Of a DNA stretch of 64,000 bases, positions 41,826 to 55,364 are shown piece by piece. Where the stretch lies: assembly GCA_047967505.1 (NCBI GenBank), contig CM106538.1. One strand, 5' to 3'. Numbering within the stretch: position 1 is the first letter of the stretch; each line of letters opens with the position of its first letter. The notes under the pieces are model-generated. The model searched no databases and had not been told where the DNA came from. It was given only the letters and a program-made list of their open reading frames with translations. Source of the DNA: Dipteris shenzhenensis. Taxonomy: Eukaryota > Polypodiophyta > Polypodiopsida > Gleicheniales. The position numbers were made by a program, and so were the translations under genes.

Positions 41826-44800
41826 GATGGATGAGGAAGAGCTCCAACCATAGTAAGGGCATGAGCCCTAGGTGCCTTAAGCACAACAATCTACTTCTCG
41901 AACACTCAAGAGAATGCGCATCGAGTCACCTCCACCTCTTGTATTCTATATGAAACATGCAATACAACTCTCCTCTCACTCTCCATTAGGTCCATAGTGG
42001 ATTGAAACATACCAAGTGCAAATTGCTACGGGGATCTCATCAATCCCAAGGTACAACCGCACTTCGCAGCATTGGCCTTAAGCACAATTACTTTGAAGCT
42101 TCCTTGCTACCTTGACATGAAGGCCATCTCACAATTTATTACCAATTACAATGTCGATACCAATAGTACCTTCATAAAAAATTCTATAGGGTAGGAAGTC
42201 TAATCATTCTAATATCAATGTGCTCCGTAATGCCTTCAACCTCCCAGTAATTGGAGAGTCATTCCACAATTTTTGTTAGCTGGACATGAAGCTCACGGGC
42301 CTAGTTGACTACATAGCTTGCAAGTACAAGGGAGTAATTTCTTTTGAGGATATCCAAAACCCAAGATTCATCAAGCCAGCCAAGGTGGATCTTTTAGACC
42401 ATCATAATGTCATCACCCCTATGCATCTACCCAGACTATACACAACACCAATAGCACCTCATCAATTGGGCTAATTACTTTTTCCAAGAGCTATTGATGG
42501 CATGTGCCAACCAAAATTAGGGATTTGGAAACCCCATGCTCTTCATACAAATTATTTACCGTATGGTAGCATGGTGGTTGCCAAGGGACAACTTTGGTCT
42601 AGCGGCAAAAGCCAAGACTTTACTACAGAATCAACCCCAATCGGACATCAACACTCATCCCTAGCTTTTGGGACCCATATTCAAGAACACAAGAAGTTAT
42701 CAAAAGGCCAAGGCCACAGTCTAGCCAATTGGTAGATACATGGAGCTTCAAAGAGAAGGAGGTTGAACACGCCAAAGCTCAATGGGATGCCATCATAGTG
42801 CAAGGAGGATAGAGTGAGAAGTTGAGGCAACTCTAACGCTCAAGGAAGAGGCAGCTCAAAAGCTCATGGAAGAGGCACACACGGTGCCAAAATATCTGGC
42901 TACTAAGCCCCTGCCTCTATTGAAGCCTGGACTGAATTGGATACGTATTAGTCCTAGAATGACTAGATCCAGCACGACCATCCGATGGAGGATAATGCCG
43001 AGCATACATGCATCAATGCTGAACAACCTACTACCGCTCTGCTATTCTCAATGAAAGGCAAAATTATTATGCCACCCTAGGCCTCCAACTAATTGAGCAC
43101 GTGGAAGCCATTGTACATTGCTCCAGTCACAATTATGCCAACTAAATGGAGTATCATAAACTACGCACGGAAGATGCCACAAGGACTGATAATATGGAGT
43201 ATAATTACATGCAAGCTATGGTACAACTGCAAAAGATAGCCCTTGAAATTTTCAACCAACTTGAGGAGGAATTCAGCTCAATTAATAATGGCCCAAGCAG
43301 AGAAAAAAAAAATCCAATAAGAGCTCCATGTAGAACAAGACTAGTGAGGCATTAGAAATAATTAGTGATGAACTTGTTTAGATCGCAAGTAGACATCAGT
43401 TAGCCAAAAAGAAATGAGAAAAAGCAAACTGAACATCTACACACCCTAGTGCATAATTATCAGTGCTAGGTCAAGGATTTACAATCATTGCTTTACACTC
43501 CAATACCACTTTAACACCCTCACCGCCACCTCTACTCAAGATTATATAGATCTAACCCACCCATTGCCTCCACAGACACTACTCACACTCTTGGATAAAC
43601 ATTCTAACTACACAAATCCAATTATCAGCCATGTCATTTTTTAGTGGAGACCTCCTTGAGAATGATTTTAATATCTTCCAACTTTTGTTGCATTCTATTA
43701 TTTTGAGCTTCAGGGGTTGGTGCCACATTATTCAAGATTCATTCTTATTTCCCCCCAAAGAAGAAATTTTGGAATCAACCAAGCGTTGAGTCCTAGGCTT
43801 GTAGTCCAGATTCCTTGGTCAAAGGTCTTGGCTGGCTACAAGTGTGATGATGACAAGAAGCCATCCGCACCAGATACTATTTCCTCTATAATACTATGAC
43901 TCAATATCATCCATATGGAATAATTTCTGTATAATAGAGTATTTGATGCCATGACAAACACGGTCCAAACTATTATGAGTGCCTTTGAAACCCTCCATAT
44001 CGCATACCCCAAATTCCTTTTAGAGGAGGAGGAGGCACTCCAAACGGTGCCATTTTTTAATTTAGCAAACCTCAAGAACCTGACCCTAGTGATTGCCTAC
44101 CAACTCGAGGTCATAACCCTCACCCCTCTAACGTACACACTTATCTAGGAAACATAACGCAATTTGTCCATGCACAACACACAGTTTCTAACCCACCCCC
44201 CCACTCCACTTCACAATCCACCACTACACCCAACTCAACTGCCATAACATACACACGCATACCTTCCAGCACACATAAGCTTAGGCAATAAGGACTCTTA
44301 GTAGAGCCATCAGCATCCACTATTTCCACTCTAGAAATTGATGATGACAAGGTAATACAACAAATCCTTTGATGTGCCCATCAAGATGCTGCCAGTTAAT
44401 CCTCTTGTTCTAAATGAAGATGCCAAGTTTTTTATTAACAAAGATGACTAGGATCATAGGGAACCACTACCCATTGATTTTGATTAGCATCGTATAATTA
44501 CATCTTTCCAAGTGTTCGATGATATCAATAGTCTCAATTGCTAGAAAGTGAGCTTCAACCTCCACATGGTCAACATCATGGAGGTTCAGGCCCTCACCAA
44601 ATTTATTCAACAAATCTATCAACCATGGCACAAAGCTCACCCTCTCAAGGCCTGGGGAGGTTATGAACAACTCCCAGACAAGTTTTGAAAATTCTTCAAC
44701 AAAAACTTACCGATTGTAATGGCTCCTCAAAGGAGAGCACTAGATCCATGTGTGCTCCCTGTGATAGTGGATCTTGATCTTCACCTTGGACTCATACATG

Positions 44801-44870
44801 TTGATGTCAACGATGGTTTCCTAGACTTATACATGTAGTTTCAACAATGGTTTCTTGGACCTCGATAGTC
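41826..44870 (+). mobile_element. Element B: diverged colinear copy of element A
   Basis: Starts MDEEELQP at 41826, like the acidic start of A. Shared blocks in the same order and spacing: LPCYLDMKAISQFITNYN and NVLRNAFNLPVI (about 42095-42255); a Lys/Glu-rich coiled-coil stretch around 42740-43300 (EYNYMQAMVQLQKIALEIF); FETLHIAYPKF (about 43985); and IMEVQALTKFI with QQIYQPWHKAHPLKAWGG (about 44575-44660). Distances between blocks match A once the LINE in A is removed. No recognised enzyme domain. Heavily broken by stops and frame changes. Confidence 0.55.
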
Positions 44871-45220
44871 TTGCTTCTTATAGAGATCAAAGAGGCCATA
44901 CTCTATGGAATTTTGCATGGATTGATAAAGAGGAAGAATATTCGAGAATGCAAATTTCTCTTGCTCAAGCCTCACATATAGATTTTGTTTCAAATGAACA
45001 CACAACAAACTGATGACTTGAAAAAGTTGAATTCAAACATGGGAACAATGTTAAAGCTAATATAGTTAAATATCCACATATAGACACATCCACCTATCCC
45101 AAAATACTAGAGTAACACATCACCCCTTATCTCATTTTGTACCTCCTCTTGTACCTACTCTAGGATTGTTGATACAATATCCTCGAGATTCTCCATTCAT
45201 AATATTCTCGATGTGCGACA
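44871..45220. other. AT-rich spacer
   Basis: No feature recognised; possibly part of the CACTA relic that follows. Confidence 0.4.
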
Positions 45221-46390
45221 ATTAGGCAAGCGAGCGTTTTGGCCTTATATTACATTTGGAGAAGGCTTTTCCACCATCATTCTTTGATATGATGACTCAT
45301 CTACTTATTCGTCTTCTGAAGTATACAAATTTATGTGGTCTAGTTAGGGTCAGTTGGATGTATCCATTTGAGAGGTATATGGAATACCTAAAAGCTTATA
45401 TATACAAATTTTAGCAAGGCCAAAGGGAATCATATGCTATTAAAGAAGCCATTGGGCTTACAAAAGAGTATTGAAAGGAATTTGAAGGTAGTTAAACGAT
45501 AGTTTGGGATGCAAAAGCAACCCATTAACGTTATGAATATGACAAGTCAAAAGAGTATAGCTTTCTCCAACCATGAACAATAAGCCCACATTTATATTCT
45601 TTACAAAAATAAGATATTGAACCATGGAGAGAGTAAGTCCACGATGCTATTTATTCCAAGTGGCACATTTCTTTCTTGTTAGCATGCATACAATACTCCT
45701 TTCTCTCTTTCTTTTGTAAAGCCTTGGCATGCAATTATGTGAGAAATATTTATTTTTAAATCTATAATGGTTATCTTTTGCTTTAGAAAGTTTGAAGAGG
45801 AAGGTAAGCTTGTTGAAACAAGAACAAAAGTAAGATAAAAAAAGTTGAACTACTTCGATGATTTTCTCGCTTGGATTTCGAACAAGGTATTGTGCTACTA
45901 GATTCAATTATGATTAAAGCTAATTACATCTCATTGACGTGATACATTTCTTACTAACTCTTTCATATCAACATTATAGCTTTCCAAGATTTTTGAGCAA
46001 GGTGGATATGTGCTTATCTTATTGTCTGAGCTTGTTAAAAGATTAAAGAGGAAGGTAAGCTTGCTGAAATAAGGACAAAAGTTACCTTTTTCTCGTAGAA
46101 AGTTTAAAGAGAAAGGTAAGCTTGTTGAAACAAGAATAAAAGTAAGAGCAAAAAAGTTGTACTATTTCAATGACTTTCTTGATTGGCTTTTAAACAAGGT
46201 ATTGTGCTACTAAATTTAGGTATAATTAGATCTAATCACATCTCATTGAAAAGCTACATTTCTTACAAGTGATGTGTTTTCTTCTTTCATATCAACACGA
46301 TAGCTTTTCAAGATTTATGAGCAAGGTGGGAATGTGCCTATCTTATTGTCTAAGCTTGCTAATGGACCTCACCATATAGCAAAGTCATAT
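45221..46390 (+). mobile_element. CACTA/En-Spm transposon relic (DUF4218-type segment)
   Basis: At about 45258-45490 the plus frame reads FPPSFFDMMTHLLIRLL, LCGLVRVSWMYPFERYMEYL and RESYAIKEAIGLTKEY, with TAG and TGA stops. This matches the DUF4218 segment found in TNP2-type CACTA transposase genes (PP.FFD.M.HL...WMYPFERYM..LK). The rest, to 46390, includes a direct duplication of about 280 bp. No terminal CACTA ends were located. Confidence 0.7.
45779..46375 (+). repeat. Direct duplication, about 280 bp, two copies
   Basis: Copies at about 45779-46055 and 46095-46375. Shared words include GAAAGTTT, AAGGTAAGCTTGTTGAAACA, GTATTGTGCTACTA, CACATCTCATTGA and GAGCAAGGTGG. The second copy can be read with exon-like frames (YYFNDFLDWLLNK before GTATTG, then LFKIYEQGGNVPILLSKLAN after TAG), so an intron-bearing source is possible. 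Confidence 0.65.
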
Positions 46391-47000
46391 TATCGTAATG
46401 CATTCTTTCTTCTACCTTTATTTATAAATTTTAACTTTTTGATTCAAAAGATTTATCTACTTCATTACTAATAATTTTATCTAGAATGGCTTTTTAGTGG
46501 GGTGACCTTCTAGCTATGTTGGGGGTTCACTTCTCCATAAGCCACAACTTTGTGATAATAAGTATCTAATTTTAATTTTTGTTACTTCAAATGACTCAGC
46601 CTTGTAATTAATTTGTTTGCCTATGTTCTAGATGTGTGCTAGCTATCAATACAAAAAAAATAATTATTCAAGAGTGAGCTATTGGCCCAAACTATTTTAA
46701 GCTTTCCTAGTGGACATGAAAGGTAAGAGGACTTGGTTTGGTTTTTTCTAATCTCTCTCAGTTATATCTTCATATTACAACATGTAAAATAATATTCAAT
46801 ACTCCTCTTATAGAAACTAATATGTTTTTAAAGGTTGATTTTGTGTAGACAAGAGGGAAAATTACTCATTGAGCTTAATTAATTCTTGGATTATACAATT
46901 TGCATGCCAAACCCTAATGGATCCACATTTCTAGATAGAGGAAAGATCCTTAATGATGTTCCAATGGATTGTCAATTTGATCCAAGTTGTGAGTGATCAT
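46391..47000. other. AT-rich sequence, no feature recognised
   Basis: No domain seen. Its right end supplies the left target duplication of the LINE. Confidence 0.45.
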
Positions 47001-47243
47001 ATGTAATAATGTGAGAGACTGAAGAAGAGGCTGTGGTGGGGACTGACACTGGAGGTAGAGGTCCTCCAAATCTAGCTCCTTCACAAAGTGCTATAGACGT
47101 GAATACCACCCTTGCATGGATTCGACGCAGACCTCTTCGACAAAGACATCTAGAATGGAGATCCTGCACACTTTCCTCTACTGAAAGAGACGTTTTCATC
47201 GCCACCTCAAGAACTATTGTTGTGATCCCTCTCTCTCCAACCA

Positions 47244-48548
47244 TTGGCAATGGAAACTCCAAGTAGGCTCCAAGGCCCTCATATGCGGGCGTGGTCCAAG
47301 GGTACAAAGGTGGGCTCTTCACCCCCCCTTTTCACGCATCGTTTTGCTAGCTCTGCCAGCAAAGAAGAACATGAAAGAGCAAGAGAAACTCACAGCTCCC
47401 TCAGACTACGAAGCGCACACAATGGAGATGACTGGGGATCAGCAAGTGAACCAGGAGGAGTCACCAAACGAAGGGCAGGCAATTTTGATGTCGATGCCAT
47501 GGGTGATGGGCTCCTTTCAAGCCAAAAAAAAGAGAATTTACAGGCGCCCACCAAGAGCTCCTCTCCCCCCTTCACGGATGGGGACAATGCAGACAGAGAC
47601 GCAGGAGGTAGGACTCGATTCTCAACCCAAGGAAGGAGCAAACAGAGGCCCCAAGATAGCAAACATGAGTGGAGGAACCAAGACACCAGACTACAAAAGA
47701 GAAGCTGAAAGCTTTGCATCAGAAGACCCACGACAACATCAATCAGAGATTCAATAGCTTGAAGTTGAGGAGAAGCCATCTCCTAAAGGTAAAGTGGTTG
47801 CCTTTCTTGATGAGGATAGGCTTGAGCAATCCATAGGTTGCGCTACAGCTACCTTTCTAGAGGGATGGCTTAGAAACAATTGGATAAGAAAAGGACTCGT
47901 GGTCACTCGTGTTAGATTCTTAAGAAAAGAGTTCTTCTTTTTCCTTTTTGAAACAGAGGATCTGGCTTGGAAGGCTCTTCACCATGCTCTGTGGACCATA
48001 AGGCATCAACCCCTCTATCTAGAGTTTTGGTCCCATGACTTCAACCCTAACAAGCCTAGATCCACCTTTGTACCTATTTGGGTAGAGCTCCCTAACCTTC
48101 CCTTCTCTTTAGTGAACCAAGCTCCTAATCTATGCAGAAGCTTAGGACAAGTGATAGATGTGGAAAAGAAGCAATTCATTAATCCCAGAGGTCACCCCCA
48201 GGGCGTGTTAGGTTGGATGCTGCTGAGAAGCTCCCAGAGACTTTGGTGATAGTCAACAAAAATGGGAGTGTCTATATGGAGCAGCCCCTGGTATACAAGA
48301 ACCTTTCTAACTCATGTTTTTTGTGTGGATTATCAACTCACACAGTCAAAAGTTGCCCTTTAAAGAGAAATGGTCCTAAATCAATTCAAGAACTAGCTCA
48401 ACAACAGGCCAATCTCCCTCCCAAGCAAAAGTGGATTGTCAAAGGCAGGCCAAAAAACCAAGATCTGGTGAAAAATACAGAAACAATGGCAGATAATAGT
48501 ATAGGCAAGAAGGCAGATGATCAGAAGAAGCCTATTATGCAGCAATAA
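47244..48548 (+). pseudogene. LINE ORF1, DUF4283-type with CCHC knuckle
   Basis: A charged, low-complexity N-terminal part (overlapping frames 47244-47708 and 47344-47757) leads, past a TAG at 47755, into a DUF4283-like region: LEQSIGCATATFLEGWLRNN, FFFFLFETEDLAWKALHHAL and FVPIWVELPNLPF. After a frameshift near 48215 comes a zinc knuckle CFLCGLSTHTVKSC (C-x2-C-x4-H-x4-C). This is the usual ORF1 layout of plant L1 elements, an RNA-binding protein. Confidence 0.8.
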
Positions 48549-48904
48549 AAGGAGAGAGTAACATTTCCTCTGGCAACTAAGAATACTTTTGAGGCTCTCA
48601 TTGACCAGGAAACAGAGAAATGGATACAGGATGCACAAATGGAAGAAGTTGAAATCAAACCTGGCTGGTCCAGAGAGTTTGAGAAGGATGTAAATCAATA
48701 AGATGCCAGTATGAGTGAATCAGAATTGGGAGAATCAGAGGAAGAACTCCCTCTGGCACAAAAACAGAATAATCCTACTGGAGCCCCTGCCTAACCTCAA
48801 GCCACTACTCTGAACAAGAGAAGGATCTCCCACATAAAGGGTCAGAGTGCCCCACCCAAAATCCCAACCTCAAAGGCTAAAAAGGGGAAGAGTAAGAATG
48901 GTAA

Positions 48905-51900
48905 ATAAACCATTCACTTTTCTCACACTTAATGTTTGTGGATTAATTGACCTTGAAGGAGTCAGGAACTAGCCAAGTGGCTGAGAGATAGCTCTTTGTC
49001 TCCTACTTTTCTTGTGTTACAAGAGGTGAAGTAACTAATGACACCCTGGAAAACAAACTAAAAATGTTGACAGTAGAAGAATATGGTACTTCACAAATCA
49101 TGAGGAAGTTAGAGGTGGCACTGAAATTGGGATACTTTCACACTACAAGGATTGTGTCATCAAATGCATGTAGGACTCAAATCATAGATGGCTTGCTTTA
49201 GAATGCAAAATGAAAAGTTTTTCTTTCATAGCTGTATCAGTATATGCCCCAACAGGATCCATGGAAAGAAGAGCCACATGGAATTCAATGTTAAATTTAG
49301 GAAGTGACTGTGTTATTATGGGGATTTCAATATGGTGGAGAATGCTAAAGACAAATGGATGCAAAAGGGATAAAAAATCAGGGGTCTTGAAGAACAAATA
49401 TGGGAAGATCTCAAAGAAAATCTGCAAGTTGTGGACATTGGGACTCCCAGCATTTACACATGGAGCAACAAACATGTAGGTAATCTGAGGAGAGAAGCCA
49501 GACTAGATAGAGTGTATATTGCTCAGTCTTTGATTGACCAAGCTTTAGAAGTCAAGCAATCAACCTTTTGCTCTCTCACCTTATTAGACCACAAGCCAGT
49601 GTTAGCTTGTATTGATTTACGGAGTGGGAAGAAAGGGAACGCATGGTTTAAAGCTGACCCCTCCTTGTTAAAGCTATAGACAGAGTCCGAAGATTATAGA
49701 AAAATGGAACTTTTCCTTTGCAACAGCTGATTCATTGTCATAGGGTTGGAAGGATGCTGTTGAAAGGGTCGAGACAATCTTAAAGGAAGCCTGAAAAAAC
49801 AGAGCTGCCATCAGAGCAAGGAGAATGGACAATCTTAAGAAGGAGATTGAAGTACTTGAACAAAGAGCTAGAAGTAATGATCTCAATGCTCAGCACCAAT
49901 TACTTGTCAAAAGAAAAGAAATCAGGATACAGGAGCAGATCAAGTTACAAAATGCCAAGATCTACTTCAAAGATTAGTGGGCAAGCAACATAGACAAACC
50001 AACCAAGGAGAACTTCAAGAGGATTAGAAAAAAGAGAAATCATGAGGAAATTCCTTTGTTGCAGAAGGATGATGGTGAAGTGGTTAAATCAGAAGTAGAA
50101 AATATTGACATCATAGTCAGCCACTTCAAAAACCTTTTGAGTACAATGGACATAACAGATAAAAAGGTCCTAGAGGCTAGAGATAGGTGCCAATCAGCCA
50201 TACAAACCACTATGTCTAACTTAGATAGAAACCATCTAGAAATTGAGCTCTCCCTTAGGAACTTAAAGAGGCTGCTTTTGCAATGGCTGATGGCAAAACA
50301 CCTGGAGAAGATGGGCTACCTGCAGAATTCTACAAGTTCCTTTGGGACACTATTGGACCCTCCTTATTGGCTGTTTGGAGAGAGAGTGCTAAACAGGGCT
50401 TTCTTCTAGAGCACTTAAATGGATCGGTAATTAAGCTTATACCAAAAGAAGGGGACAGCATAGTCTTTAAAAATTGGAGGCCCCTCACTATGTTAAACTA
50501 TTATTACAAGATATATGCCAAAGCAATTGCTCTGAGACTGAGATGCAAAATGGACAAGTGGATTCTGGAGGAATAGAAAGGCTTCATAAAGAACATGCAT
50601 CTTCTAGAAGCAATCATCAACTTATGGGAAGGTTGCACTCATGCTGAAGAAAGCAATCAAGAGATCTGTCTAATCAAAATAGGCTTTGATAAGGCATATG
50701 ACAAACTAAATTGGGATTTTCTGCTTCAGTCACTTAATAGTTTGGTGTTGGGGACCAAATTCACCTCTTATGTAGCTCTTCTACTCTCTAATGCCTCTGC
50801 AAAAATGTGTGTGAATGGAGAGATGTCTCAAAGCTTCATGTTAAAAAGGTCCATAAGACAAGGATGCCCATGGGCACCTCTCTTGTTTGCTATAGCTATT
50901 GATGCTTTGGGATGGCTGATAAAAGAGCAAGTGACATTAGGTGAAATCAATGGTATAGATCTCGCATCTGGAAAGTAGCTAGTAAACTAGCAATTTGCAG
51001 ATGATACTACTCTAACCATTAGAAACATAGATGTAGACATACAAAGAGCTATGGAATGTATGGATATATTCTGTAATGCATCTGGTTCAAAAATAAATCA
51101 CTCCAAAACAGGTTATCCATTGTTATCTAGAGACACCCAAAATCTTCTGAATCAGCTGGGTTGTAAGAGAATTCCTTATGGGCAAATATTCAGACTGTTA
51201 GGTATCCCTATGGTGTTCAATGTTAAGATGAAAGATAGATGGGATTGGTTCCTAGAAAGGTTTTTATAAAAAAAAAGACAGACTCAGGGGATTGCAAGCA
51301 AACTTGGTAGGAAGAAGGGTAGTACTTACTATATTTTATCTCTCATGCTAGTGTCCTTCTAGAATAGGTTTAGAAAACTTCATAAGAATCTGCAGATCCT
51401 TCTTATGGGGGGGGAGTGACACTAGAAGAAGAATAGCCAAGGTCAAGTGGGCTTTTTGCACGAGACCAAGAAAGGAAGGAGGCTTGGGTGTTATAAATAT
51501 ACAGTTAGCAGCCTATAAATTAGCAACTACTTGGAAAATCAAAGCCATCACTACTCCTAAAAGTGATTGGGCTAACCTCCTCCTTAGGAACTTCAAGCAT
51601 GTGAGGCTTCACAGAGCTCCTAGATGGAAGGGCTATCCCCTTTTATCAGCCATAGGGAACCCAGAACCATGCACTACCAAAGCGAGCCAGCTTTGGAAAA
51701 CCCTATGGGGGGCCTTTGAACAGATAAAAAGCCACATCATTCTCTATGGAAAAGGAAGCTTTATGGCTTTAGATTCAATCTGGTTTTCTACTTTTTTCAC
51801 CAAACAACATCTAAGTGGTGACAATGACTTCCTGAGGGCATGGCACTTGGTGAAGAAAGGGCTATCTTGTTGGGGGGATTTATGGGACAAGACCAATTTC

Positions 51901-52360
51901 AGGTGGAAGACTTGGCTGAGAATTCAGACTCAACAATTCAGACCAAGAGTTGATTATGGGCAAAATTTAGCTGTGGGAGGGGGACATCATTTGGAAAGGG
52001 GGCATAATTCTCAATTTCCCTAGAGAGTTTGGATGGGTAGGCAGCTCAACCCTCTTACCTATACCCACTCCATCTGAAGGCATAGATGAGATTGTTACTA
52101 AACTAAACTCTAGATGGAACAGTTTTGACAATGAAAGAAAATGGGTTATCACATTTGAGCTGATCTAGGATAGAAGAATCCTTGAGAAAATGTCCACGCT
52201 GTTATGGTTAATCCTACACAAGGCTATCTAGACCAACTGCAGAAGCTTCAGCATTTGTAAGGGAGATGGTATATGCAAACACTGTGTGGGCATCAATGAA
52301 GACATCTTCCATCTGTTTATAACTTGCCCCAGAGCAAGAAAAGTCTAGAAATTTGTGCAA
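48905..52360 (+). pseudogene. LINE ORF2: endonuclease, reverse transcriptase, zf-RVT
   Basis: Endonuclease start FTFLTLNVCGLID (about 48915), SVYAPTGSMERRATWN, and a frameshifted GDFNMVENAKDKW. RT: GKTPGEDGLPAEFYKFLWDT, KEGDSIVFKNWRPLTMLNYY, IGFDKAYDKLNWDFLLQS, RQGCPWAPLLFAIAIDALGW and the active site FADDTTLTI (about 50995). The C-terminal end has GGLGVINIQLAAYKLA, MSTLLWLILHKA and CKHCVGINEDIFHLFITCP (zf-RVT). In-frame stops occur throughout, so it is inactive. Confidence 0.9.
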
Positions 52361-53235
52361 TTAAGAACAGGTGAACCAATAAACTGGAAGTCTATTCTTT
52401 TGGGAGATTCTCTCAAAATTCCTTATGCCACATGGGCACACATTAGGGCTTATGCACTACGGTTTATTTGGATATCCAAAAATGCTTTTCAATTCAATGA
52501 AGAGGTCATGCATGTTGAACAGATCTTTGTTAATTGGTATGAATGCTATGCTCTTACTATAACTAATCACTATGTGCTGTGGTCTAGGCCAAGTTCTTTT
52601 TGGACAAAGAATATCATAATTATAATGACCAGGTATCACAACTCCAGGCAGAGCTGGAAGAACACATACAAGATGCAGGGAGATGCTCCAACTCAGGGGT
52701 GGATATGCAAGCACAACTCCTTCCATCTCTCTTCCCAGTCAAAATAGAACCTACTGTTTAGAGAGCGTCTTTTGGCATGCACTTTGTCTATGGTACTATT
52801 CCTTTGTTCCCAAGTCCACTGCATTAATTTTGGCTACCAAGATTGCTTCAGCCTTGGTGGCTTCCAGAACAATAGCAGCAAAGGTTGTCAGTTTTTTAAG
52901 CATAAAGTCTTTTGTAGCATACTTTCTCTTTTTTGGATGGACAAAGAGGCATCCCGAGATCAAGATATGAGGCACAGTCAGCCTTTAATAAGCATATCAA
53001 CACTTGATCATAATTTACTATTCAAAACTGTCAAACTTAGCTCAATTTCCTCTCTATTTTTGTTACTAGTTTTGATGTTTCCCACTTTAGTCAATGGTTT
53101 TCTTGTATGCAAGAGAGAAATTCCTCTCTAGAGGATAACATTTTGTTAAAGCTTGACATCATTATACAAAACATATGATTATAATATAATCAACTTTTTC
53201 TTTGCCCAAAAATAAAAATAAAATGTAATAATGTG

Positions 53236-55360
53236 TTCCATGCCAACATCTTTATTATGCCATGCATTAAACATCATTCATTGGAATAAAACCACTAAAA
53301 TGGAGACACATAATGCACACATTATAGAGAATATAAAATCTCTTGACAATAGAATAACAAATTTTATGGCATCATGACCCCCTTTTCTAATCGATTGGCT
53401 GACACCTATAGTATTTGGTGGTGAAGCTACAAATTCTTCTACATCAAGTGCTACATTGTATTTACCCATATGGTTGGATTGATATCGTCTCCACCTTCTC
53501 AGTTTTTGTTTGAACCTATTTACACACCAATCCCTTTGATCTTTCATATGGACCTCAAACTCTGTGGGGATACAAAGTCGTTTCAAGATAGTGCATTGAT
53601 CGATGTGCATCCTTCGTTAGCTAGCACAAGTTGACCAATAAAGGAGAGTTTTATTATCAAGCATTGCTTATATAGTGGAAGTGGAGTTTCCAAATTGCAA
53701 GCTCTCAAAGTTATCAACTACTTTAATTTTAGTCTATTGACACTTAACCTTGGCCTACAACATCTATGTGGTTCACTCTACTATCGCATATAATCTATGT
53801 GGCTCCTTATAGCTTTGTAGTGTGGGAGATTATCTAATGACTTGTGTGATGGTAGTTGAATGTTTTATTTAGGTAGTCATCTATCATATCGAGCATCTAG
53901 AACTCATACTGGAAGGGGAAGAAGATTGGACCTTGCATTCATTAGATAATAAGTAGATTTGGTACCCCCCAACGCCTCCTTACATGGATGACACTTATTT
54001 CATACTTGATAGTCATTTCTAAAAGTAATTCCCCCTAACTACTACATTCTCTCTTCACTATGACTGCATTGACTATAGATCGTCGAGTCTATTTAAACAT
54101 TCCTACCCTCTACACCTCTATGCTCGACTGGTGCCTATGCTCCATGAACTCTTGCCAGCTTATACCCTTCTTATGGACTCATAGCCTCGCTTACGCCGTC
54201 TGGCTCCTAAACCATCTAGCTCCCCTGTTGCACCGTCTTGCGATATCTGCCGACCGTATTTCCACCCGCCACCTCACACAATGGACTCTAAGGTGGTTTT
54301 CTTTTTCTTTATCAAACCATTTCTCCCCCCCTCCCCTCCTTCCCTTCTTACAACCCTTTACACCCCCTCTTTTTTCACCTCCCTACACACCCCGTCCCCT
54401 TTATTCCTTCTATTTTTTATATTCTTTATGTGCCTGCCCCCCTTTTTATTTTTAAATCTCCCTTTAATTTACTTAAATTTTATATTTACTTAATTTCCCA
54501 CTTTATTTCTTTGCTTGTTTTTCTCCTATTCCTTTATTTTTTATTTTCTTGATATTATACTTTTTCAACTATTATTTTGCCTATATTTCATTTTATTAAC
54601 CTTTCTATAATTCATGAACCTATCTACTACACTTAACCTTTTTTTAGCCTATCTATTACCATATTAACCTATTTTTTACTAACCATCACTTTTTTTTAAA
54701 ACTATCAAACTAATCTTTCCTTCCTATTACCTCTTATTATCTGGATACTACTACCTAGTCCTATTTTATCCTATGACTCCCTATTATGTTTCTCTCACAC
54801 TATTCTCCCCATCCATCTCCCCACCACCCTACTACCCTATTGATTTATCACACCATTACCTCCCTCTCACTAACTATCTACTCTAGTGCCCCTTCACTTT
54901 ATTACTCTTATGAATCTAATACTCTTTGGTCCAATTTTCACCCTCTATAGTCTTAAAACTCACTCTTGATCACTCCATTCTACCTAACGCTCTTATGTCT
55001 ACATCAAGCTAGATAGGTTTGTGGCTAAGTGTTAATTTTTATTATGACACCGATAATGAGGGAGGAATGTTTATGACACCTATCTTCCCAACTAAATTTT
55101 AAGCTGGCTCTCAACTGTCTTTCTTGTGAAATGGTGGCAGGTATGTAGACTCCCTCAATAAAAAATGATGCTTGCTATGACTTATAAAAGATAAAACTTT
55201 TTGTACAGTTATACATTCTACAAGCTTTTTGCAAATTGCCCACCTCTTGTTAATTTTTAGTAGTATGTTGAAACCTTTTCATTAAATATAGTAGCTTTCT
55301 GTTTTGTGCTCATTACCAAAGTTGTTTTCATTTCACTATAAAATAGGGTTTTGTCGAGTC
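53236..55360. other. AT/pyrimidine-rich spacer
   Basis: Continues the pre-insertion sequence to the right of the LINE. A 110-codon minus frame (53610-53278, with EVHMKDQRDWCVNRFKQKLR) has no domain I recognise. From about 54290 to 54980 the plus strand is strongly C/T-biased. Confidence 0.45.
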
Positions 55361-55364
55361 TTCC

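Larger units (their letters stand above)
47014..53222 (+). mobile_element. Full-length L1-type LINE with 13-bp target duplication
   Basis: Flanked by perfect ATGTAATAATGTG copies (47001-47013 and 53223-53235). It ends in an A-rich tail after a 3' UTR that matches the copy at 9587-9834. ORF1 is at about 47244-48548 and ORF2 at about 48905-52360: endonuclease, RT and zinc-binding end. The 6.2-kb length and intact 5' end suggest full-length insertion. Many stops (TAG, TAA) and frameshifts now inactivate both frames. Confidence 0.92.

Noticed and set aside
53278-53610. 110-codon minus frame with RDWCVNRFKQKLRRW
   Set aside because: No family recognised and no neighbouring exon or repeat partner found; left unannotated as a gene.
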